64,000 nucleotides of DNA from Micractinium sp. NFX-FRZ (lineage: Eukaryota > Chlorophyta > Trebouxiophyceae > Chlorellales > Chlorellaceae), in the NCBI GenBank assembly GCA_029339195.1, contig JAPTJF010000180.1:49634-113633 (forward strand), written 5' to 3'. Position numbers and translations under genes: made by a program. Below the pieces are notes generated by a model. The model worked only from the letters and a program-made list of their open reading frames with translations, did not search any database and was not told where the DNA came from. This document shows positions 12,113 through 27,600 of the stretch, in pieces (within the stretch, counting starts at the first letter, position 1; the number at the start of each line of letters is the position of its first letter).

Positions 12113-13007
12113 CTCTGCTGCGAGCTCTGCCAGTGGAGCAGGCGGGCGGCAGGCACCGCAGCCGAATGCCGCCGGCGGAGTGGCGCACCCCCCGCCGTAC
12201 ATGCGTGCTGCCCTCTGGCATTCGCTTCGCCTTCAAGCGCTTTCAGTTCTTTCTTGCCATTGTCTGCCACAATGCTATTCTGCAATCCATGTGGACCGGG
12301 CACCCTGCCGGCCCCGGCACCACCCTCCCACTCGCCTGTTTTATGCAGCTGCAGCCCTGCCTGCCTGCCCTGCCTGCTGCACATGAATGCGACCTGCTGA
12401 TTTTTTCACCTTCCCGTATCATTGAAATTTGATCTGGATGTCAAGATATTACACGATGTTTGAGGTTCAGCCCGCCCCGCTGGGAACCACGGCATGCTGA
12501 GCACGCGACCACTGGAGGCACCACCAAGCAGCAACTCGATTCGGACTGGCCCTCCTCAACAGGCTGGGCTGAAGAGCAAGTGCTTCTTACAAGAGGAAGG
12601 TGGGTGATTGGTACATACACGATACATGAGGCCTGCTGCATAGGGGGCGCGCAAGGACTCAAGCAGGTGTGCACTCGTTGCCAGAGGGCCGACGGCCAAG
12701 CGAGGGAGCATGCGTCCCCCTAGCGAAATGAGGGCAGTTGGGGCGGAAAAGTACACATGCAGCAGGGGGAACTCGTAAGGAAGCAACCCTGGCCCCCGGG
12801 CGGAACGAAAAGAGGAGAATGCATTTAAGTTGGAAGCCGTCCGTGGCATGTCAAACGCTGCAGCTGGCTGGCGCCCTGGCTCAGGGGCGCTTCTGATGTC
12901 CCAAAGCCCCTTCTGGGGCGTGCCCACTTCTCCGAAGCAAAGTTGTCTTTCGCCGCTTTGACGCAATGGAGCAGAAACCTCTGCTGTGCGAGCCTGGCCT
13001 GGCCTGC
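12113..13007. other. Convergent intergenic region, protease / aspartate oxidase
   Basis: Should contain the two 3' UTRs. No supported gene. It has lower GC than the exons around 12380-12460 and carries the second copy of the short repeat at 12613-12646. Confidence 0.5.
12613..12646 (+). repeat. Short dispersed repeat, copy 2
   Basis: ACATACAC then GGCCTGCTGCATAGGGG (17 bases identical to 8976-8992). It lies just beyond the 3' end of the protease gene, whose 5' side carries copy 1 in direct orientation. Confidence 0.6.
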
Positions 13008-17972
<4,965 letters not shown>

Positions 17973-19338
17973 GCTTGCAGGCTGGCTGCTGGTGAGGTGC
18001 GCCAGGTCAAAATGAAGCAGGGGAGGCGAGGCGGGGGTGCAAAAGAGCTAGCGGGGTGGCGGTGGAGACTGCCGGTGCAAAAAAGTCCAAAAGGCCAAGT
18101 CTACTTAATGCGTGTTAAGCTGGCAGCCGTACTTCTTGTTCCACACCTGTAGCGGGAAGCGAGGTGGGAAGGGGGTGGGGTTGAGAAGAGAATTGTGGGT
18201 GGCATGAGCGGAACGAGCTCGGGGAGTAGGGGACACAAGGGGCACATGTGCAGCACATGGGCAGCACTCGGGATGACGATGGGCATTATGTGTGCTGGTG
18301 GCGGATATGGCTCAGAGGAGGCTGGCGCAGCGCAGTGCGAGGGCAGGAGCGCAATGCGGGGCGCGTGCATGCAAGGCGCGTGCTGGCAAATCCGTCCCTG
18401 CCGCATGCACGCTCAAGGCATGCTGGCAGACACATTCACAGCACTAATGCACGCTGCTGACGCATGCAGGACCGGCAGGCTCTCCTCCAGTATGCTCAGT
18501 GTGCCAGGCATTGCCGAGCAGAGAGCTGGCCAGCCCGCCAGGGCTGTGCCTTTGCCCTTGCACTCCCGCTGCTCGTCGCAGGGGCCAGGGCGGCGAGGCG
18601 GCGGGGCACAGTGATCGCCTCATCCCTCGGTCACGCGCCCGCACTCACCCAAGCAATTTTGGACTTCTTGCACGTGTTGCCCTGCAGGTGCCAAGGGCGG
18701 GGGCGTGAGTTGGGTAGTGCCCTAAGGAGCAGCCGCCGCATGCGCCCTGCGGTTGGCGGGTTCCACCAGCCAGCGCAGCACCCTACCTTCATCTCTGTCT
18801 AACACAGAAGGCACACAGGCATTTTGGGGTAGCCGACGAGGCGGGGGCGGCTGGTGGGGCTGCTGCAAGAGACCTCCGGGCCGCCAGGCGATTGAAGGGG
18901 AGGGGCTGCGCCCAGATAGTGACGCGGGCGATGATGGAAGCGCGAGCGGTAGCGATCGGTTAGCAGGCCCGTGCAGCAACATCTCCCTTTGACGGCTGCC
19001 AGCAGTGCTGTGCCACCGGCGCAGCACGCACCAAATGCAAGGCCTCCGGGGCTGCATGGACCTCGTCACTGATGTTGGTTGAACACTGAGCATCGCGAGA
19101 GCTGGGCAAACTGGAGAGCTCGATCGCGACACTGTGAGCCCTCCTTCAGGGCTGATTGGCGGTGTGCAACAGGTGAGGGGGGATGCAGGGATTGTGTGTG
19201 AGCACGCCTATAGACCCTCCTTAGGCTGCTCGTCACTGCCAGCCTGCCTGCCCGCCGCCGCTCTGCCGCAGGGTGCGCCGCTGTTGCTCTGCTGCCCCGA
19301 GCAGCCCTGGCAGTTAGGCATCGGCGCGTCCGCCCAGC
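17973..19338. promoter_or_regulatory. Divergent region between aspartate oxidase and FY
   Basis: Should contain the aspartate oxidase and FY promoters. The only coding signal I can support inside it is the candidate microgene at 18105-18792 (minus). Near 18360-18470 there are repeated GCATGC-containing blocks, including two GCTGGCA-type copies. No other element was identified. Confidence 0.45.
18105..18792 (-). CDS. Candidate 26-codon microgene in three phase-0 exons
   Basis: Minus strand: ATG AAG followed by donor GTAGGG (18787-18781); then acceptor CTGCAG, an 11-codon exon reading GNTCKKSKIAW (about 18686-18650) and donor GTGAGT; then acceptor CTACAG and a 13-codon exon, VWNKKYGCQLNTH, ending in TAA at 18105. 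All junctions are phase 0 and use the same splice consensus as the confident genes. The product would be Lys/Cys/Trp-rich. I do not recognise a family. The ATG exon is the least certain part: these two exons could instead be the tail of a longer protein whose 5' exons I cannot see. Confidence 0.4.
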
Positions 19339-22300
19339 ATGGCGCTCTACACCAGCTACTATACGCGGCAGCTGGCGTTGAAAGAGGCGGCGGGCGGCCC
19401 TGGCGCCGGGGAGCTGCAGCAGGAGGGAGAGAAGAGCGTGCAGAAGAGCGTGGCGCGGCGCACCGTGGACTATGGGGCACCGTACATCACGTGGTTTGAG
19501 GTGAGGGCGGCACACAGTGTGAAGGGGAAGCAGGAGGGTGCGGTGGGCGTGGGAACGGTGCCAAGGTGCCATGATAGGCGTCATGCTGCCGGCATATGGT
19601 GCGCCGCCCCTTCTCTCACTCTCACCCCCCACTCTTCCTCCCCCCTTGCCACCCCGTCCCGCCTGGCGCAGCGCCGCTACCAGATCCGCTGCCCGGCAGA
19701 CACGCCGGCGCTGCCGCCCGTGGCGGCGGGCGCGCTGCAGCTAATGCCGCCGCTGGCCTACCTGCACCAGCCCGCCTCCTCCTTCAACATAAAGTTTGCG
19801 GGGCAGGCGCCCAGCAAGGTGGGTGGGCAGCACAGAGTTGGGTACGGATGCTTGACGTTGCATGGATGAAGATGTGGAATGGAAACCTGCAAATGCATTC
19901 ATGGCATGGGGGTTGCTGCGGGGCAGGCAGCCAGCTAGGTGTGCACGGAGAGGGTTTGAGTGCGAGTTTGGATCCACCTGTGCCGTCCATGCATGCCCAC
20001 CTGTCGCGCTCCAAAGCACTCTTCACCCACCGCACCCGTGCTTCTTGTCTACACCTGCACCCTCCGAGTGCAGACGCGCAGCAGCATCAATGTGGCAGTG
20101 TGGACGCCCGACGGGCGGCGCTGCCTAACGGGCACACAGGTGGGCGCGGGACATGTGTGTCTGGGTGGACCCAAACGATTGCCATGCGCCTGTCATGCTG
20201 CCCTGGACGCCTGCCACTGCTTCTGCCTGTCCTGTTGCCGCCCCTCCCCTCCTCGCTGCCTCCCTTGCCTCCTCTACGCCGGGCTAGCGAGCGTGCCTTG
20301 CCAGCACTGCTGCTGCCTGCACCTGCACGTCCTGACACCACATGTCTGCACCTCCTCCCTCCTGCCCCCCTAGGTCTTCCTTCAACCGTGTTGCCTCCTC
20401 CTCCCAGCCTTGGTCCCCCCGGGCTGGCGAGTGTGAATGTGTAGAACAACAACAGCTCCAGTGCTGCTGATTTACACATGCCATCATGCTTCCTGCCTAC
20501 CCTCCTGGTGCCAGGCCGGCGAGTTCACGATGTGGAGTGGCAACACCTTTCAGTTTGAGACGATCATTCAAAGCCACGAAACCGCCGTGCGGGCCATGGT
20601 GTTCACACACAACGGCAACTTTCTGGTGTCGGGAGATGATGGGGGCACGGTGAGGCTTCAGGGTTGATGGGGCAGGTGGGCAGCCAGAGCGGCCGGCTTT
20701 GTTGTGACGTGTGTGCTGTGTGCTGCGCCTGCTGTGCTGCCCAGAACCAAGATTTGTTGTTGTGCTGGGCAAACGTATGTCGTGTGCAGGTGGGGGGAGG
20801 GTGAAGGGCTGCTTGCTGCGGCAGGGGCCTGCGGGGGTCGCTGCGCCTGCTGGGCTCCCCCCGCTCTGCTGCTGTCCCGCCTTTGCTCGCTCAAGCAAGC
20901 CATCTCCTTGCTCTGTCCACGTATTTCATATATTTCGCAGGTGCGGTACTGGAAGACCAACCTGGAGCTCGTGAAAAGCGTGTCTGCCCACAAGGAGGCG
21001 GTGAGGCAGCTGAGCTTTGCCCCCGGCGACCTCAAGTACGCCACCGGCAGCGACGACAGCACGATTCGGGTGGGTGGGCGGGCGTGATCAAATCAGGGGG
21101 GTTGTGGGTGTCAGGCTTTCTTGGCTGTGCACCAAGGAGGGTGAAGCATGCCACAGGCAGCACAACATGGGTGGGTGCGGGGGAGAGTGGGTGATGGGAA
21201 GGATGGAAGGGCACCATGAGTGGCCCGGGGGGTGTTGAACCTGCAGCGGCAGCGATGCCAGCATGGCAAGCGCAGGCAAGAGGCGGCGTGTACGGGTGTG
21301 CATGGGGCAGGCCAGGTGGGGCTATGTCGCGAACAGCTACGATACCTTTGCCTCCTCAACCATTCCTTCACCTTCCCCCTATCTCCTCCGCCTCCTCTAG
21401 GCCCTCAGTCCCCGCACTGCCTAGCCCACTGCCTTCCCCCGTGTGCCGCCTGGCGCAGGTGTGGGACTTTGCGCGCGTGCAGACGGAGCAGGTGCTGGCG
21501 GGGCACGGCGGCGACGTAAAGTGCGTGGAGTGGCATCCACACAAGTCGCTGCTGGTCTCAGGTGGGCTGAAGTGCCTTGGAAACATCCATACCTGGTTGC
21601 CGGGCCCGGCATCGTACTCTGGCCCTGCCCCCGGACATGCCACCATTTTACCATGTCCACTCCCCCTGTAGTGCCCGCTGAGGCAGCAGCGGCAAGGGGC
21701 TGGTCAAGGCTGCGGTGCCCCAATGTCGGACCGCACGCATTGCTCTCCCATGCCAGACCTGTCCCAACCCCCCGACTGGCCGCCCCACTTGCAGGCAGCA
21801 AGGATGGGCTGGTCAAGCTGTGGTGCCCCAAGTCGGGGCGCAACCTGGCGACGCTGCATGGACACAAGGGGACCATCATGCAGACGCAGTGGAACCAAAA
21901 CGGCAACTGGGTGCTCACAGCCAGCCGCGACCAGACGTGCAAGGTGGGTGTGCGGGGAAGTCAGCGGGCTCAATGCTGGGGTTGTGTGCAGGCCCGCTCC
22001 TCGGTGCACCGCACCCTCACTACCGTCCCAGGGACCACCACGCACATGCTGCGCCTCTGCCCAGCTCTGCCCGTCACACGCAGCCCTTGGGTGTGCGCAC
22101 GCAGTGCATGCTCGATTCCAGCCTGCCGCCTGCCTGTGTGCCCGCATGTCGCCCTGCCTGTCGCCCCCATCTTGTCTGTTCATGCAGTTGTTCGACGGCA
22201 TTGACAGCTGTCCATGCCCCGCCCCAACAGACCCTGCCCACTGTCTGTCCCCCGCCCTCCCTTGCAGCTGTTTGACGTGCGCATGCCTGTGTGCCCGCAT

Positions 22301-24225
22301 CTCACCCTCCACCTGCCCCCTCACCCCCATTCCTTTCCGCTCCCTTGCAGCTGTTTGACGTGCGCATGCACCGGGAGCTGGCCAGCTTCCGGGGGCACAA
22401 CCGCGACGTCACCTACGCCAGCTGGCACAGCGTGCACGAGGAGCTGTTTGTGTCGGGGGGCCACGACGGCAGCATGATCTTCTGGCTTGCCTCACGCTCC
22501 GCTCCCCAGGTCCGTGTGTGTAGGTGGTGATGATAGGGGATGCCATGAATCTGAGAGGAGATGAGCGGCAGGGCGGTGGGAATATGGCAGGCGGCTTCCG
22601 GGTGGCTCCATGCTGTGCTCCGGCTCATCTTTGCCCGCTGCCACTTGTGCCGTTGCTCCCAAACTGTCCAGGCAGAGGTGTGGGGGCACAGGATGCCTCC
22701 ATCTGGGCTGCTCGATAGTTTTTTTTGTTTTACTGCAACCCCAACAGTGCCTCCCCTGCCTTGCCGTGCCCCTGGTGCCCTCTTCCCACGTCTTCAGGCG
22801 GAGGTGCGGGGCGCCCACGACGCGTCCATCTGGGCGGCAGCCTGGCACCCGGCGGGCCACCTGCTGGCCACGGGCGCCGCGGACTACAACATCAAGTTTT
22901 GGTGCAGGTGGGAGGGAGGCTTGGGGTGGGTGTTGAGAGTGGGCGCCGGGCCCCGCCATCCGCCGCTGCCCGCTCTGGTTGCCTGCCCTACGCCCCGCCC
23001 TACCCTGCCCCTGCTGCTCCTGTGCTCCCTTGGCACACGCCTCACTGCTCCCCCCAGCCGCCTCCCTGTCTCCTGCAACCCGCCGCTCAGCGTGCCAGGC
23101 GTACACAGCCGCCCCGCACTCAACTTGCCGCCAACATTCCACTCTGTGCCCGCTCTGCAGGACCCGCCCAGGGGACCCCTTTTTCGAGCAGCAGCAGGAG
23201 GAGCAGCGGGAGCTGGCGGCAATGGCGGCAGAGGCGGAGCCCGTGGTCGCCCCCCGCCCCGCAGCGCTGGCGATGCCAGCACCCACTTTTGGGCCTGCCG
23301 GGGCGGCGGGCGGGGCCATCCCTGGCATTGGGGCGGCGGTGGCCATGCCTGTGCTGCCCCAGGCCACAGCCACAGTGGTGGATGTGTTCAGCATCAGGCA
23401 GCAGCCCTTTGAGGAGCGGGGCGGGCGGCCGCCGGCGGACGGCGGCCCGGCGGCTGGGGCGGCTGGCGGCAGGGACGCGCCGCGGGGGCGTGGCGGCGAC
23501 GAGGAGCGCAGCAGCAGCAGGTGGGGAAGCAGGGCTGGGGTGGCTTGAGGGGGGCGGGGGCTTGGTGGCGGAGCCGTTGTTGTGGCAGCGTGTGCGCAGG
23601 CGGCGCATATAGCATGCGCTGTCCGACGTTACCAGCTGGGCTGGGGGTGGTGCAGCTGCTGTTGTGAAGCTGTTGTTGTGGTGCCAGCAGCGTGTTGGCA
23701 GGCGGTGCATACGGCAGGGAATCTTATTTACGTAGCCAAGCCCCCTGTGTTCTCACTCCAGCACACGCTTTCATGCCCACACGATGCATGTGTAGGCACC
23801 GGGAGCGGTCTGGCGAGCGCAAGCGGCGGCGCAGCCGGTCCCGCTCTCCCACCGGGGCGGCGCGGCCGGGGCGGCCTCCCTCAGCAGGAGAGGGGCCGGC
23901 AGCGCCCGGAGTGCGTGCGGCCTTCACTGCCCTCATACCCAAGCGAGCGCACGGCCCGCCGCCGCCCTTTGCGCCGCACGGCCCGCCTCGATTTGCAGGG
24001 AGGCCGCCGCCGGGGGCGTTTGGGCCTCCGCCTGGCGCGCACGGCCCGCCCCACGGCTGGGCCGGCCCTGGCCCCCCGCCGCCGCACATGCAGCAGCAGC
24101 AGCCGCAGCCATTTGGGGCGCCGGGGCACCAGGGGCCGCCGCCGTTTGGGCAGCACGGGCCGCCGCCGGGCTCGCGGGGCGGCCCTCCCCCCGGCGGCAG
24201 GGGGCGAGGGCGAGGGCGCTGGTGA
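19339..24225 (+). CDS. FY: FY/WDR33/Pfs2 WD40 subunit of the mRNA 3'-end processing complex
   Basis: WD40 protein of the cleavage and polyadenylation specificity factor; in the family it helps read the poly(A) signal in the nucleus. Exon 1 starts at ATG 19339 and encodes the N-terminal [15 protein letters not shown], equivalent to the conserved KTIDYNPSVIKYLE of WDR33. Seven WD blocks follow: [103 protein letters not shown] and [17 protein letters not shown]. The repeat domain ends in FWCRTRPGD, as in WDR33. Exons lie near 19339-19500, 19672-19818, 20074-20140, 20516-20649, 20941-21068, 21461-21561, 21796-21942, 22351-22510, 22798-22908, 23161-23520 and 23796-24225. The tail is RS-like ([13 protein letters not shown]), then Pro/Gly-rich with a GRGRGRGRW end. 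The tail is shorter than in land-plant FY. Confidence 0.92.
22188..22350 (+). repeat. Two echoes of the start of FY exon 8 in the preceding intron
   Basis: CAG followed by CTGTTTGACGTGCGCATG opens the exon at 22351. The same sequence with its CAG occurs at 22268, and a diverged copy (CAG TTGTTCGACGGCATTGAC) at 22188. Spacings are 83 and 80 bases. The intron sequence between the copies is also similar (CCTGTGTGCCCGCATSTC at about 22133 and 22284). Confidence 0.85.
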
Positions 24226-24677
24226 TGCCCAGCACCCGCCTGGCACCTTGCTGCTGCTTTGCACCCGTTTATAAACATGCTCAACGGTACTTGTTACATG
24301 CTGACGTATTGGCCATTGTATATTATAATCGTCCCTTCAGTGTCACACATGGAAGTGAAGGACACGCAGTGCTGGCTTGACGTGGCAAGCGGGTCAAAAG
24401 GGTGTGGGAACAATCGGGGAGCAATCGGGAGGTGTGTGCAATGAGGCACTGGGGCAAAATGGGAGTGGCCGTGCCTGTGCACGCTGCATGGGGGCTACAG
24501 GCGCGTCGCACCGTGTGTTTCAGGTGTGAGTAATGCAGTCAGACGAGTCCTAAAACCTGAGCGCTCTGCTTTCTGCCTACATGCCTGCATGCCTGTGGCT
24601 GCCTGGCCACCTGCGTCAGGACCGGTTAGCCAGGCAGCCGGGGCTTGTGGTGGCGGCAGTGCGTGCGTGCCGTCAGC
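24226..24677. other. Convergent intergenic region, FY / PL1
   Basis: Shared 3' UTR space. An AT-richer stretch at 24270-24350 follows the FY stop and is the likely poly(A) region. No gene seen. Confidence 0.5.
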
Positions 24678-27600
24678 TCAGCCGCGGCCAAACTTCCAGC
24701 GCTGCGCTCGGTAGAGGTTTGGGGGCATGCTGTAGAGCGGTCGCACCATCCAGCCCTTGCCGGGGCACTGCAAGGAGGGGGGCAGGCATGGGAGGAAGGC
24801 ATGCGTGGAGGGGAGGATGTGGGGACGGGGTGGGGAGGTACTGGATGATCCCCCTCTTTGCATTAACGCAGCAGCTAGTGGGCTGGAGACAGTTGTAGAG
24901 CAGGAGCAGCGCTGCAGCAGCAACGCCTTGCGTAACTCACAGTGAAGCCATTGTACGGCCCAATAAAGTTAAGGATGGGCCTGCAGGGCAGAGGGGGAGG
25001 GAGGCCACGTGCAGCAGTTGGCCATGTGACGCGCGAGGCAGGGCAACCGTCTGTGGGCACCGGCTCAAGACGGGGAGCAGCGGCCTTGTGCAGGCTTGGT
25101 GGCAGGCAGGTGCTGCTCTTCAAAGGCAACTTGACGGAGCAGGGTGCGGCGCACGCTGGGTGCCATGCTCCCCAAAGCAGCACCAAGCCACCAGTCGGCA
25201 CCACCCTCCTACCCAAAGTCGCAGCCGGGCAGGTATAGGGGCCTCCCCGAGGCGCTCCTCAAGTACCAATACGTGTTGCCGCGCCCTGCAAGCGGATGGG
25301 GAGGATTGAGTAACTGTTGACGGGCAGGCGCCCTGCTGAAGCTTGGGAGCCACTGGGCATGCGTCCCCAGTCGCTGCCACCCTGATGCAGCCCCCCACTT
25401 GACACCCCACCTGCGTGTGCGCCTCGGTCGCCGCGCCCGCCAGAGGCAAAGGGGCGGGTCCCGTGCCCCATGTTGAGGTTGGTGAACAGGTTGGCAAAGG
25501 GGGCGGTCCTGCGGTGGCAGCGGGTGGACATTAACTTCACCTTCACCTTCACCTTGAAGGGGTGGGGTTGGGAACGTGGGGGGGGGCAGGGCAAAAGCCC
25601 ACATGTGCCACCCAAACTCTCACTATCCACCACCCATAACTAAATGGCTATTAAAAGACGCATACACCCATGTCGCCCGCCGCACCTATGGTGGTCCAGG
25701 TTGAGGTTGAACCCTGCCGAGTCCATGACGACGTTCATGCAGGAGGAGGAGGAGATGGTGATGTCATGGATGAACGGGGCCGCCACGCGCAGCCTGCGGG
25801 GTGGGGCAAGGCAGGAAAGGGATTGCGTAACATTTACAGCTCGGGTGGTGGGAGCGGTGTATGCACAGATGATCCACCCCCTCACTCAGAGAGAAAGATG
25901 ACGGCAATGAAAGGAATGAGGGTCCCGCATATTCAGTCTCCAAGCTTGCCCGCGTCCGAGGGCGGGGAGGAGACGAGCGGGCACACGCCGGCGCCAGCGC
26001 CGACCCCGCTGCCTCTCCTGCTGCGCCTGGCGTGGCTAAGCACCTCCCTACATGTCTCCACTTTTCGCCCGGCCGCTCACCGTGACACCAGGTTCATCTG
26101 GCCTTCAGTGATGCACACGCCGTGGTGCCCGTGCTGGCGGTTCTCAAGGGTGGCACGCGAAGCGGTCACGCTGAGGGTCACGTCTGCAAGGGGGAGGTTG
26201 TAACAGGCAAGGTTGGGGTGGGGCAGGCAGGCACCATTCAGCACCCCAAACACACCATCTCCCCCGTGTTACAATCATCCTCCTCCCACCCACCCAGTTG
26301 GACTCCATCGGATCATATTCGGAATCGGAATCGGATTCGGGGCCGGTCTCATACAGCGGTGAACCCAGCTGCCCCATTCCCACCCTCACACACACGTAAC
26401 CGCCCACCATCCTGCCACCCACCTTCGATCACAGAGCGGTGGGTCCAGCTGTAGTATATTGGGGTGTCGGCGTTGAGGATGGTGACGTTGCGGATCTGCA
26501 ATGGTGGCAGCGGGCAGCAGCGTGTCAGCAGCAGGCCATCATGTGACAGGAGCACAGTGTACCCTGTGCCCTATGCCACGCTCCTGCTCCTGCTCAGCCA
26601 GCCCCTCCCTGCCTACTGCTGACGTACGAGCGTTCTTGCACCACGATTGCCAAGCGCTGGCCCAGAAGGCAGAGGCCAGTCAAACAAAAAATAACGAGGT
26701 GTTATAACCTCACCCAGAAGTTGGCGGCGTTTGCCACCTGGATCGCGTTGTAACCCTTGTCCGTGTGGTGGGGCCCCACCAGGGTGTGCCTGGGGGGCAG
26801 GAAGGGAAGCAACGGCGGCAGTGGGCTGCAGCAGGGCGGCCAGCAGAGTGCGGCGCAGCCGACGGTGGCTGCCGGGTGTTGCTGCTGCAGCGGAGTGCCT
26901 ACTCCCCCTGCAAACTCACTTGCACTTGCACAGGTTCCCATAGCCTTTCTCTCGACCTGGTGCACCCCGCCCCACCACCCCACCTGCCCACCCGCCCGCC
27001 CCTGCCAGCACCCCATCCCCCAAACCCGACGCCTTGCTCCACTCACGTGAAGCATACGGTCATATGCGCTCCACGCCTCTTCCCATAGCACCCCGCCCAT
27101 CCCGCCCTGCCCAAGCTCGCACACAGCATGCACCCCCTGCATTTCCCCTGCACTTCTTGCAGAGTGACACAACAGGTGGGCACCCCCACTCACTTGAAGC
27201 GCACGGTCATGCGCTCTACCCCGCTGTCCTCGATGGAGGGCCACTCCAGGTGCACCATGCCCACCCAGCCCAGCTCGGTCTTCACTGCACCCAGGCAAGT
27301 GGAGGGGCAGGGAAGGGCTTGTGCAGGGGTGAGGATGGGGCCATATGCATGAATGCGCCAGAAAAGGTGGGCACCCAGATTGCTCTTCTCAGGTACAGCT
27401 CCAGGAATGTGCAAGGCGAGGATCAGGGGATCGGCCTAGTGCTTGTAGGCAAGCGGGACTTGCAGCGGGCAGCATGCAATGTTGCATCAGCGCGGTGCAG
27501 GCCGGGGCCGCGCCACTGGGCACCGGGCAGCAGAGGCAGCGGCAGCGGCTGGGGCACCTGGGAAGGGCATGCCTCGGTCAATGGTGATGAAGTCGGGGCC

